Source: Deltaproteobacteria bacterium (GTDB lineage Bacteria > Desulfobacterota > Dissulfuribacteria > Dissulfuribacterales > Dissulfuribacteraceae). From it: a stretch of DNA of 64,000 nucleotides. The stretch's first letter is position 1. Every line of letters starts with the position of its first letter. Below are positions 56,383 to 64,000 of this stretch, piece by piece. The DNA is taken from assembly GCA_015494155.1 (NCBI GenBank), contig WGBU01000070.1, positions 17,999 through 81,998 on the forward strand, written 5' to 3'. The notes under the pieces are model-generated. The model searched no databases. It had not been told where the DNA came from and worked only from the letters and a program-made list of their open reading frames with translations. Position numbers and translations under genes: made by a program.

Positions 56383-58812
56383 ATGTTCGAGCACCATGAA
56401 ACAATAACTGCACCCCTTTTGCCACTGAGGGACATAGTCATCTTTCCCAACATGGTGGCACCACTCTTTGTGGGGCGTGAAAAGAGCGTCCAGGCCATAG
56501 AAGAGGCCATGGCAGAAAAGCACGAAATCTTCTTGGCTGCCCAGAAGGACGCCAAGATCGACGACCCCAAACAGAAAGACATCTATCATATCGGTACCCT
56601 TGGGACCATTCTACAACTCCTCCGCCTCCCAGATGGGACAGTAAAGGCACTCATCGAAGGCCAGAGACGGGCCAGAATCGTGAGATTCCTGCCTGAGACA
56701 GACTATTTTGCAGTAGAGGTGGAACCACTGCCCAGGGTGGAGGCCCAAGGGCCAGAGGTAGAGGCCTTGATTCGCATGACAGTTGAGGCCTTTGACGAGT
56801 ATGTGAAGCTCAACAAGAAGATCCCACCAGAGGTGGCCATCTCCATCTCATCTATAACAGACCCGGACCGGTTGGCAGACACCATTGCTGGCCACGTGCC
56901 ACTAAAGGTGAGTGACAAGCAGCAGATCCTGGAGATCACCCAGCCTGCAAAGCGCCTAGAGCGCCTCTATACCATCATGAAGAACGAGGCCCAGATCATA
57001 CAGGTAGAGCAGCGAATAAAAGAGCGCGTCAAACAGCAAATGGAAAAGAACCAGCGCGACTACTACCTGAACGAACAGATCAGGGCCATCCAGAAGGAGA
57101 TGGGCCAAAAGGATGAGGCCCAGAGCGACCTCCAGGAGCTTGAACGAAAGATAAAGAGGAAGCGTCTACCCAAAGAGGCGGCCCAGAAGGTGCGCCAGGA
57201 GTTTAAAAAGTTAAAGCTCATGGCCCCAATGTCTGCTGAGGCCACTGTGGTGAGAAACTACATAGACTGGATATTGGCGCTCCCATGGTTTGAAAAGACA
57301 AAGGACAAACACGACATAAAAGAGGCAGAACGCATCCTCGACGAAGACCACTATGGGCTCGAAAAGCCCAAGGAACGCATCCTGGAGTATCTGGCAGTCC
57401 AGTCCCTGGTGAAGAAGATGAAAGGCCCAATCCTCTGCCTTGTGGGGCCACCTGGGGTGGGCAAGACCTCCCTTGCAAGGTCAGTGGCAAGGGCGCTTGG
57501 CCGTAACTTCGTGCGCCTATCGCTTGGCGGTGTGAGGGACGAGGCCGAGATTAGGGGCCACAGGCGCACTTACATAGGCGCCATGCCTGGCAAGATCATC
57601 CAGAGCCTCAGAAAGGCAAAGAGCTCAAACCCAGTGTTCTGCCTAGATGAAGTGGACAAGATGAGTGCAGACTTTAGAGGAGACCCCTCAGCAGCGCTCC
57701 TAGAGGTACTGGACCCAGAACAGAACTTTGCCTTTAACGACCACTACCTCGACCTGGACTACGACCTCTCAGAGGTACTCTTTATAACCACTGCAAATAC
57801 GCTGCACACCATCCCCATACCGCTCCAGGATAGGATGGAGATCATTGAAATCCCTGGATATACAGAGGAAGAAAAGCTAGAGATTGCCAAGGGTTACCTC
57901 ATTCCAAGGCAACTAGAGGCCCACGGCCTGGCACCCGATCAGGTACAGTTCAGTCAAGGGGCGATCCTCGAGATCATCCGCTCCTATACCAGGGAGGCAG
58001 GGGTGAGAAACCTCGAGCGCTCAATCGCCTCTGTCCTCAGAAAAGTGGCCAAGGAGTATGTGAAAAATAAGGGGAAGGACCAGGGAGAATGGTCTGTAAA
58101 GATCAACCAGACCTCCCTCCAAAAGTACCTCGGTGTGCCCAAGTTCAAGCACCGTGAGACAGAGGACCAGGACCTCATTGGTGTTGCAACGGGGCTTGCC
58201 TGGACAGAGACGGGCGGCACTGTGCTCCACATAGAGGCAGCAGTTATGCCAGGAAAGGGTCACCTCACCATTACTGGGAAATTGGGCGATGTGATGCAGG
58301 AGTCGGCCCAGGCTGCCATGAGCTACGTGAGGTCCAGGGCCTGTCAGTTCGATCTCCCCTGGGACTTTTACCAGAAGGTGGACATCCACGTCCATGTGCC
58401 AGAGGGTGCCATCCCAAAAGATGGCCCAAGTGCAGGTATCACCATGGCCACTGCCATCACTTCAGCCCTTTTGAAGATACCTGTACGCCACGAGGTAGCC
58501 ATGACTGGAGAGATCACGCTCAGGGGTAGGGTCTTGGCCATTGGTGGCCTAAAGGAAAAGCTCCTTGCAGCAAAGCGCATGGGTATTGAAAAGGTCCTGG
58601 TACCCAAAGAAAATGAAAAAGACCTCAAGGAGATCCCAGCCAAGATCACCAGGAGTCTTGAGATATCGTTCGTGGAGCACATGGACGACGTACTCGTAGA
58701 GGCCCTGAGGCTCGACGATCCAAAGAGCCTCTTTAAAGGCCCGAGCCCACAGGAGGCCCCAGACCTCTTCTCACTCCCACGGGAGCAACAGGAAGAGATC
58801 AGGGCACATTAA
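56383..58812 (+). CDS. lon: ATP-dependent protease Lon
   Basis: 809 residues from the ATG at 56383; an in-frame ATG at 56347 would add twelve, and neither has a clear ribosome site. The shorter form fits the usual distance to [12 protein letters not shown]. The LON substrate domain (about 10-200), coiled coil, AAA+ module with [15 protein letters not shown] near residue 355 and Walker [11 protein letters not shown], and serine protease domain with [14 protein letters not shown] (Ser) and the catalytic Lys in [11 protein letters not shown] are all intact. Confidence 0.96.
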   Translation: MFEHHETITAPLLPLRDIVIFPNMVAPLFVGREKSVQAIEEAMAEKHEIFLAAQKDAKIDDPKQKDIYHIGTLGTILQLLRLPDGTVKALIEGQRRARIVRFLPETDYFAVEVEPLPRVEAQGPEVEALIRMTVEAFDEYVKLNKKIPPEVAISISSITDPDRLADTIAGHVPLKVSDKQQILEITQPAKRLERLYTIMKNEAQIIQVEQRIKERVKQQMEKNQRDYYLNEQIRAIQKEMGQKDEAQSDLQELERKIKRKRLPKEAAQKVRQEFKKLKLMAPMSAEATVVRNYIDWILALPWFEKTKDKHDIKEAERILDEDHYGLEKPKERILEYLAVQSLVKKMKGPILCLVGPPGVGKTSLARSVARALGRNFVRLSLGGVRDEAEIRGHRRTYIGAMPGKIIQSLRKAKSSNPVFCLDEVDKMSADFRGDPSAALLEVLDPEQNFAFNDHYLDLDYDLSEVLFITTANTLHTIPIPLQDRMEIIEIPGYTEEEKLEIAKGYLIPRQLEAHGLAPDQVQFSQGAILEIIRSYTREAGVRNLERSIASVLRKVAKEYVKNKGKDQGEWSVKINQTSLQKYLGVPKFKHRETEDQDLIGVATGLAWTETGGTVLHIEAAVMPGKGHLTITGKLGDVMQESAQAAMSYVRSRACQFDLPWDFYQKVDIHVHVPEGAIPKDGPSAGITMATAITSALLKIPVRHEVAMTGEITLRGRVLAIGGLKEKLLAAKRMGIEKVLVPKENEKDLKEIPAKITRSLEISFVEHMDDVLVEALRLDDPKSLFKGPSPQEAPDLFSLPREQQEEIRAH

Positions 58813-58843
58813 TCCCTACCATACCTTTTACTGCAATGAAAAA

Positions 58844-58878
58844 GGCCCTGCCACAGACTAAGTGACAGGGCCGTTTTA
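58844..58878 (+). terminator. Rho-independent terminator after lon
   Basis: GGCCCTG (58844-58850) pairs with CAGGGCC (58866-58872), with an inner CAC/GTG extension, followed by GTTTT and an A/T run. It lies 32 nt past the lon stop. Confidence 0.75.
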
Positions 58879-58891
58879 AAAAAATCCTATC

Positions 58892-58919
58892 TTGACAATA
58901 GGAATTTGTCTCCTATAAT
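58892..58919 (+). promoter_or_regulatory. Strong promoter of the Fe-S operon
   Basis: -35 TTGACA (58892-58897), a 16-nt spacer and -10 TATAAT (58914-58919): both hexamers are exact consensus. Overlapping repeats of TAGGAAT suggest it is held in check by a repressor. Confidence 0.8.
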
Positions 58920-58940
58920 TCCTACTAAGAAAATAGGAAT
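58899..58940. promoter_or_regulatory. Three alternating TAGGAAT boxes, candidate IscR/Rrf2 operator
   Basis: TAGGAAT at 58899-58905, its reverse complement ATTCCTA at 58918-58924 and TAGGAAT at 58934-58940. The first lies between the -35 and -10, the second overlaps the -10, and the third lies just before the ribosome site. The Rrf2-family gene of the same operon (60389) is the likely binder, an autoregulation pattern usual for IscR. Confidence 0.6.
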
Positions 58941-58957
58941 TAATAGGAGGCCAAAAT

Positions 58958-59215
58958 ATGAAATTTGTTCAAGGCATAAAGGCAGACGATACCCTGGACC
59001 TTGTATGCAGAATGTGTCCGCTACACCTACTTGAGCCGGGGGAGAAGCTCAGGTGCCTCAAGACTGGGCAAGTCCTCGAGATCCTTACAGACTATGATGG
59101 GGCCTTAGAGGACATACCCCAGTGGTGTGAAAAGTGTGGCCAGGAATTCATTGGCATAGAAGAAGACGACGAGTGTTACAAGCTCTATATCCGCAAGAAG
59201 AAGGAGGTGGAATAA
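58958..59215 (+). CDS. TusA-like sulfur-carrier protein
   Basis: 85 residues. It has the TusA-family opening LDLVCRMCPLHLLEP, in which Cys20-Pro corresponds to the sulfur-accepting CP motif, though the usual CPxP reads CPLH and an extra Cys17 precedes it. A later segment LEILTDYDGALEDIPQWCEKCG matches the second half of the fold and adds a CxxC. It is the first gene of the operon, behind a consensus promoter with an AGGAGG ribosome site. It may carry sulfane sulfur to or from the IscS/IscU pair; this is inference. Confidence 0.8.
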   Translation: MKFVQGIKADDTLDLVCRMCPLHLLEPGEKLRCLKTGQVLEILTDYDGALEDIPQWCEKCGQEFIGIEEDDECYKLYIRKKKEVE

Positions 59216-60384
59216 TGGAAGGGATCACATATCTCGATCACGCATCTGCCACACCGGTCCTCCCAGAGGTAAAAGAGGCCATGCTGCCATACCTCGACGA
59301 GTTGTATTTCAATCCATCTGTGGTCTACGACCTGGGGACCAAGGTCAAGGCAGAGGTGGATGAGGCGCGTGAGAAGGTGGCATCACTCATCGGGGCAGAG
59401 GCCGAAGAGATCGTGTTCACCTCCTCTGGGGCAGAGGCGAATAATATGGCGATAAAAGGGATCCCTTTTGGCAACCCGAAGAAGGGAAAGAGGATCATAG
59501 TATCTGCAATAGAACACCACTCAGTACTCAATTCAGCCCGATTCTTTGAGAGATTGGACTATGAAGTGACCTTTTTACCCGTTGACCATCATGGAGTAGT
59601 GGACCCGGAGAGGCTGAGACGCACCATAAGCGAAGACACTGTACTCGTATCCATCATGCACGGAAACAACGAGATCGGCACGATTCAGCCCATAAAAGAG
59701 CTCTGCGAAGTGGCACATGAAGCAGGCGCCTTTTTCCACACCGATGCAGTGGCCACTGTTGGAAACATTCCAGTAGATGTGAAGGAATTGGGCGTAGACC
59801 TCCTGAGCCTTTCAGGCATAAGCCTTGGTGCACCCAAGGGTACTGGGGCACTCTACTTTAAGAGAAATACACGCTTTATGCCGCTTATACATGGGGGCAT
59901 TCAGGAGCGTGGAAGGCGTGCGGGCACTGAGAATGTCCCGGGCATAATAGGGCTTGGGAAGGCCGCTGAGATAAGGGCTGGACGTCTGGCTAAACGCATG
60001 GAGTATCTCAAGGGATTGAGGGACACCTTGGTCCAAGGGGTGACGGCCCAGATCCCAAAGGTACACTTTACAGGTCACCCAGTGGACAGACTCCCAAACC
60101 ATGCGAGCTTCTGTATTGAAGGGATAGAGGGTGAGGCGCTCATATTCCTTCTTGCTGCCAATGGCATCTATGCCAACACTGGCTCTGCATGTGCCTCAAA
60201 GGCCCTAAAGACATCTCCAGTGCTCGTTGCAATAGGTCTCCCCGATGTTGTGGCCCAGGGTTCAGTGGTCTTCACCCTTGAAGAATCCACAACACAGGAA
60301 GATATTGATAGGGTGATCGAGGTCCTGCCCGGTGTGGCACAGAGACTCCGAGACATGAGCCCTGTATGGAAGGAGGCCGCCTAA
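59215..60384 (+). CDS. iscS: IscS/NifS-family protein lacking the PLP lysine
   Basis: 389 residues from the ATG overlapping the previous stop (TAATG), with AAGGAGG ahead. The fold type I cysteine desulfurase frame is whole: HASATP near residue 9, SSGAEANN near 71, EHHSV with His102, HTDAV with Asp177, RRAGTENV near 235 and the mobile-loop Cys326 in GSACAS. However, the Schiff-base position is Ser203 (SGISLGAPKG instead of SGHKxxGPKG), the preceding His is Ile202, the cofactor Gln is Ala180, and the substrate Arg position is Val352. Classical desulfurase chemistry seems impossible. The same kind of loss is described for Archaeoglobus IscS, which acts as a scaffold partner of IscU. Confidence 0.85.
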   Translation: MEGITYLDHASATPVLPEVKEAMLPYLDELYFNPSVVYDLGTKVKAEVDEAREKVASLIGAEAEEIVFTSSGAEANNMAIKGIPFGNPKKGKRIIVSAIEHHSVLNSARFFERLDYEVTFLPVDHHGVVDPERLRRTISEDTVLVSIMHGNNEIGTIQPIKELCEVAHEAGAFFHTDAVATVGNIPVDVKELGVDLLSLSGISLGAPKGTGALYFKRNTRFMPLIHGGIQERGRRAGTENVPGIIGLGKAAEIRAGRLAKRMEYLKGLRDTLVQGVTAQIPKVHFTGHPVDRLPNHASFCIEGIEGEALIFLLAANGIYANTGSACASKALKTSPVLVAIGLPDVVAQGSVVFTLEESTTQEDIDRVIEVLPGVAQRLRDMSPVWKEAA

Positions 60385-60388
60385 CTAG

Positions 60389-60829
60389 ATGAAACTCACT
60401 ACCAGGACGAGATATGGAACGCGTATGATGGTGGAGCTCGCAAAACACTATCACCAAGGGCCTATGCGTCTAAATGAAATCGCCAGACGACAGGCCCTGC
60501 CAGTGAAGTACCTTGAGCAGATAGTGATGCCTCTTAAGGATGCAGGCCTCATCAAGAGCATTAGAGGGGTGCGTGGCGGCCATATGCTAGGCCGCTCCCC
60601 AGAGGAGATCACAGTATATGACATAATGAAGGTGCTTGAGGGCGATGCCATCGCCCCATGTTCACAGGAATTCCCAGAGTGCGAAAGGCTCCCCTATTGC
60701 GAGACCAAGGTACTCTGGCAGAGGATAAATGAAAAGATAATAGAGGAATTAAAAAATACCACCCTGGCAGAACTTATTGAACAGGGTGGAGGTAGAGAGA
60801 CCAACACGAAACAAAGTGGAGGACGATAA
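60389..60829 (+). CDS. iscR: Rrf2-family regulator, IscR-like
   Basis: 146 residues. The winged helix opening KLTTRTRYGTRMMVELA and recognition segment LNEIARRQALPVKYLEQIV...GLIKSIRGVRGGHML are typical of Rrf2 proteins. Three cysteines (PCSQEFPECERLPYC) sit where IscR binds a [2Fe-2S] cluster. It is likely an Fe-S sensing repressor of its own operon acting at the TAGGAAT boxes. It is placed between the iscS-like and iscU genes, 4 nt after the former. Confidence 0.9.
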   Translation: MKLTTRTRYGTRMMVELAKHYHQGPMRLNEIARRQALPVKYLEQIVMPLKDAGLIKSIRGVRGGHMLGRSPEEITVYDIMKVLEGDAIAPCSQEFPECERLPYCETKVLWQRINEKIIEELKNTTLAELIEQGGGRETNTKQSGGR

Positions 60830-60830
60830 G

Positions 60831-61325
60831 ATGTATAGTCAAAAAGTAATGGAACACTTTGCAAATCCGAGAAATACTGGTGAGATCACCCAGGCAGATG
60901 GTGTAGGTGAGGTTGGCAATCCTGCCTGTGGCGATATGATGACCTTTTACATAAAGGTCAAGGACGGAAAGATAGAAGACGTCAAATACAAGACCTTTGG
61001 GTGTGTGGCGGCCATTGCCGTCTCGAGTATGGTGAGTGAAATGGTCAAGGGCAAGACCATTGAAGAGGCCAAGGCCATAACCAACAAGGCAGTGGCAGAG
61101 GCACTCGACGGCCTCCCCAAGCAGAAGATGCACTGCTCAAACCTTGGGGCCAAGGCGTTGAACGAGGCCATCAAGGACTACGAGGCAAAGGTATTGGGGA
61201 AAAAGGTGGAAGAGACTGGTGCAAAAAGGCGTGTAAAGCGACAAGTCGAATGTACCCACTGTGGTGTGCCAAACCCCATAACCGCCAAGTTCTGTATGAA
61301 TTGTGGTGAAAAGATGGACAGTTAA
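60831..61325 (+). CDS. iscU: IscU-type Fe-S scaffold with C-terminal zinc ribbon
   Basis: 164 residues from the ATG just after the iscR stop. The scaffold domain (1-125) has all ligands: Cys33 and Asp35 (NPACGD), Cys58 (FGCVAAIA), Lys99 and Cys102 (KMHCSNLG). After a basic linker, residues 141-158 add a zinc ribbon (CTHC and CMNC) not present in classical IscU and different from the NifU middle domain. Fe-S clusters assembled here pass to target proteins. The ribbon may mediate partner or nucleic-acid contact; unknown. Confidence 0.9.
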   Translation: MYSQKVMEHFANPRNTGEITQADGVGEVGNPACGDMMTFYIKVKDGKIEDVKYKTFGCVAAIAVSSMVSEMVKGKTIEEAKAITNKAVAEALDGLPKQKMHCSNLGAKALNEAIKDYEAKVLGKKVEETGAKRRVKRQVECTHCGVPNPITAKFCMNCGEKMDS

Positions 61326-61532
<207 letters not shown>

Positions 61533-61569
61533 TTCTGTGTTTGACCCTTTACCCGTACTCTCTCATATG

Positions 61570-61614
61570 CGTGGGTCCCCAGAAGGTCCGTCCAAAGGGG
61601 ACCCACGGCCTTTT
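61570..61614 (+). terminator. Rho-independent terminator of the Fe-S operon
   Basis: GTGGGTCCCC (61571-61580) pairs with GGGGACCCAC (61597-61606), followed by GGCCTTTT. It is also close to the stop of the converging DUF6701 gene. Confidence 0.7.
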
Positions 61615-61623
61615 ATGCCAATC

Positions 61624-64000
61624 TCAATCGAGTTCGATCCAGTGGATCAACCGATCGTTTCCCCTGTATAAGCCAAATGTGGCAGTCCCATTCAGTCCAC
61701 CACTCAACCACTGAGAATATGGGGAGGTGGCGTTAAGGTCCACTGTTACAGAACCCCAATTCCCACTTCCAGGGGCGCTAAGAGTGATGTTCCCGCTACC
61801 TAGTGAGATGCCCGTCACGCTGCTATCGATGATGTCCGTCTCCCCAGGGTCGAGATTGTCCATCCAGTCTCCCAGGGAAAATGTGGATTTTGAAAGGCTG
61901 GTGCAGGTGTCACCACTGCTCACAGACCAGCCACTTCCATCCCAGTAAAGTGTCTCCACCTCTAGGGTGAGATTATCTGTCTCAGGGCCATAATTGTTGT
62001 AGATGTCAAGCCTTCCATAGAGAAAGTCTTCTGGGCTGTCTGGAAGGAGCTTTGCCCTACACGTCCCAGACGCACAGTCCAGGTCTTGATTTTTAATGGG
62101 AATCGCATCCTGATCTGTAGTATTTAGGCCCAAGTTTAGGGCAATGGGGCCATCAGGGCTTAAAAGTCGGGAAAAGGTGAAATTTCCACTGTACGTAAAA
62201 TGACCACTCGTCCAGTTACCGCCAATGGCCGTAGGGTCCAGTCTTGTAGTGAGATCTGTTCCAGTGGACGAGTCTTCTCCATAGAGCGTTACATTGGCTG
62301 TAATTGACCCACCGAGAAGGGCTGTGTCGTAGTTTTGGGTAGTGGCATTAGACGCATTTTCTGCCCTCAGGGTGAACGAAATGGAGAATGGTTGGTTCAT
62401 GTAGGTGAATGTGCCACACCCTGGGCCTATGGAAGAGGAGATGAGTGTGAAGTGGTCGGGATAGAACCTACCCAGGGTGGCATTGGCAGTGGGGATGGAG
62501 TTTGAAAAATAGTCGTCGTCTTTCACATGGAGTGTCAAGACACCCACATCACTGTAGGTGGCATTGGCGTCTTGTGCCACTCCATTTTCAAAGGACACCA
62601 CTGCTCCTCCTCCGCCCACACCATAATTCTTTCCCTTAAAATAGAAGGTACCCGACGAGGCCCCAGCGGGCTTTGACTGCTCCACCCATAGTGTGGCATT
62701 GTCTGAATAGTTCTGGGTTATGGTACCATTTGCACACTCTGCCTGGATCGTAAGCGTAAAGGGGCGGCCTGCCCGTATCCGCGGACTTCCAGTAAGCCCT
62801 GAATTGTTTAGTGCAGTGGAGATAGTAAAGGTTGCTGGTGTAAAGAGGAGGTAATTCCCCCCTGTCATAAACGTGTAATTGCCAGTGCCATTCACTCCTA
62901 GCCAGAGACGCCCTGCATCGGCATAGTGGGCACTGAATGGTGCATCTCCATTGGAATCGAAGTGTAGGGTCACATTGGCAGCCAGGGTAGAGGGCGGCCC
63001 CACTTCTGTACCATTCACACTGAGTGTCTTGGTCCCAGTTGAGGGATTGTCATAGGTTGCCCATAGGGTGAGCACCTTATCCGTATCTGAGAATGCAGGC
63101 ACACACTTGGCGTCCGGTTCCCCTGGATCGCTCTTTCGACGTGCCATTATGATTCCGTGGCCATCTGTACACGAGGTGGCATTTACCTGTTCGAATAAGA
63201 ATCCTGAGTCCTGGAACAGGATCTCACACTGTGAATAGTCCCCTGGTGTACAATATGAGGCACCACCTATGCTACTATTGACGCAGCAGTAGTCTGCCAC
63301 TGGGTTTGAGTTGGTGAGACCAATGGATACAGTCTCGGCTGTAGTGTGTGCAAAGTCCAAAAGGGTGCTCCCTGTAAAGGTGCGTGTATCACCCCCCACC
63401 CACCCTGTGGGAAAGAGTGTTACAGTTGAGCTCCCACTAGAATAGAGGGCTGTACAATTCGCATTTTCACACGCCCTTATCTCTATATTTTCAACAGGGG
63501 TACATGTGAGCCCTGTACCCGGATGGTGTATCTCATAGTGGTCTATTGAGACCCCACACATGGGACAGTTGCGCACTGTACCATCCCAGTTCTTGCCTGA
63601 GGCCTGGTTTGAGTATAGCTGGCTTATCTCAGCAGGGCTCAAAGACCTATTAAACATTATGAATTCATCTGCCTCAGCACCAAGTGTCTCGCGGCTCGTA
63701 TAGTCTGTAGACGACATCAAGATCACCACATTGCCAGACGTGGCAAAGGGCACATCACTACGATAAGTCCCATCGATAAAGAGTGATGTTTTGGTCCCCG
63801 ATGCCACAAAGGCCAGATGGTGCCAGCCAGACAGGTATGGGAAGGGTGAAAAGTGTCTGATACTACCAGTATTGTCATAAACACCCCAGTAAAGCCTTCC
63901 AGTAGAGACATTTTCTGCAATAACGGCAAGATCGCCTGTTCCAGATACCGATCCAATGACATAGACGTAGCATCGGCCATATCTACCACCAAGATTTAGC
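61624..64000 (-). CDS. MshQ-like surface protein: LamG-type lectin fold plus DUF6701, N-terminus outside window
   Basis: The frame is open through base 64000, so the gene continues beyond the window; about 791 codons are seen. The first about 120 residues form a LamG/concanavalin-like domain (GWHHLAFVASG, then ADEFIMFNRSLSPAEISQLY). A VDHYEIHH-like segment (IDHYEIHHPGTGLTC) starts the long DUF6701 region, and the end SGGLNGTATFGLYRGNDRLIHW is the family signature. Such proteins accompany MSHA/type IV pili and are exposed at the surface. Many cysteine pairs and N-x-T/S sequons are present. Pilus genes, if any, lie upstream out of view. Confidence 0.85.
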   Translation of the reverse strand, partial: LNLGGRYGRCYVYVIGSVSGTGDLAVIAENVSTGRLYWGVYDNTGSIRHFSPFPYLSGWHHLAFVASGTKTSLFIDGTYRSDVPFATSGNVVILMSSTDYTSRETLGAEADEFIMFNRSLSPAEISQLYSNQASGKNWDGTVRNCPMCGVSIDHYEIHHPGTGLTCTPVENIEIRACENANCTALYSSGSSTVTLFPTGWVGGDTRTFTGSTLLDFAHTTAETVSIGLTNSNPVADYCCVNSSIGGASYCTPGDYSQCEILFQDSGFLFEQVNATSCTDGHGIIMARRKSDPGEPDAKCVPAFSDTDKVLTLWATYDNPSTGTKTLSVNGTEVGPPSTLAANVTLHFDSNGDAPFSAHYADAGRLWLGVNGTGNYTFMTGGNYLLFTPATFTISTALNNSGLTGSPRIRAGRPFTLTIQAECANGTITQNYSDNATLWVEQSKPAGASSGTFYFKGKNYGVGGGGAVVSFENGVAQDANATYSDVGVLTLHVKDDDYFSNSIPTANATLGRFYPDHFTLISSSIGPGCGTFTYMNQPFSISFTLRAENASNATTQNYDTALLGGSITANVTLYGEDSSTGTDLTTRLDPTAIGGNWTSGHFTYSGNFTFSRLLSPDGPIALNLGLNTTDQDAIPIKNQDLDCASGTCRAKLLPDSPEDFLYGRLDIYNNYGPETDNLTLEVETLYWDGSGWSVSSGDTCTSLSKSTFSLGDWMDNLDPGETDIIDSSVTGISLGSGNITLSAPGSGNWGSVTVDLNATSPYSQWLSGGLNGTATFGLYRGNDRLIHWIELD

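Noticed and set aside
63723..63992. Separate small minus-strand gene at the window end
   Set aside because: The DUF6701 frame is open without a stop to base 64000 and reads as a LamG domain (GWHHLAF), so the other frame is a shadow.

Overview
The window is a dense stretch of ordinary chromosomal genes from a Gram-negative anaerobe. The best guess is a thermophilic or moderately thermophilic Desulfobacterota (deltaproteobacterial) lineage with dissimilatory sulfur metabolism. Supporting clues are a dissimilatory-type sulfate adenylyltransferase (sat), a stand-alone NrfD-type membrane quinone oxidoreductase, futalosine-route menaquinone synthesis, an F-type ATP synthase split over two loci, a selenocysteine tRNA, a sigma-54 activator and an IscS of the lysine-less type described from sulfide-rich Archaeoglobus. 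The lineage is an inference from gene content. No insertion sequence, prophage, integrase or CRISPR array was seen.

Layout. 1-3.4 kb: menaquinone operon mqnE(partial)-mqnC-mqnX-mqnA. 3.4-6.6 kb: gltX and glnS. 6.7-9.8 kb: sat with an unrecognised 118-residue partner, then the NrfD-like gene. 10-18.5 kb: uvrB, a PilZ protein, a DUF1302 outer-membrane protein with a sigma-54 regulator, tRNA-Sec and a UvrA paralogue. 18.5-20.4 kb: the Fo operon atpZ-atpI-atpB-atpE. 20.5-29.4 kb: hemL, a NapH-like ferredoxin, an MBL/beta-CASP RNase, tyrS, rny, 6S RNA, zapA, zapB-like and a truncated glmU. 29.4-35.4 kb: atpF'-F-H-A-G-D-C. 35.5-46.6 kb: queE/queD, YggS, maf, tatD, a histidine kinase, a small exported protein, rpe, an aminotransferase, rsmB-fmt-def, a DUF434 protein and an FKBP. 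46.8-51 kb: a protein glycosylation cluster of STT3-type oligosaccharyltransferase plus GT2 and GT9. 51.1-58.8 kb: tRNA-Leu, polX and tig-clpP-clpX-lon. 58.9-61.5 kb: an Fe-S operon of TusA-like, degenerate IscS, IscR, IscU with zinc ribbon, and ferredoxin. 61.6 kb to the end: the C-terminal part of an MshQ-like (LamG-DUF6701) surface protein running off the window.

How it fits together. Sat activates sulfate at ATP cost (or makes ATP in the reverse, oxidative/disproportionating direction), and the ATP synthase and menaquinone genes supply the membrane energetics. The strongest new signal is regulatory: the palindrome AATGA-N4-TCATT lies just downstream of a recognisable -10 box at three promoters, those of sat and of both halves of the ATP synthase (8502, 20418, 35456). 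It is 11 nt from the -10 at two of them and 17 nt at the third. This looks like one repressor tuning sulfate activation and ATP synthase together. The second strongest signal is the Fe-S operon, where the IscS homologue has lost its PLP lysine (Ser203), the preceding His, the Gln and the substrate-binding Arg but keeps the mobile-loop Cys326. That suggests a sulfide-fed scaffold partner rather than a cysteine desulfurase.
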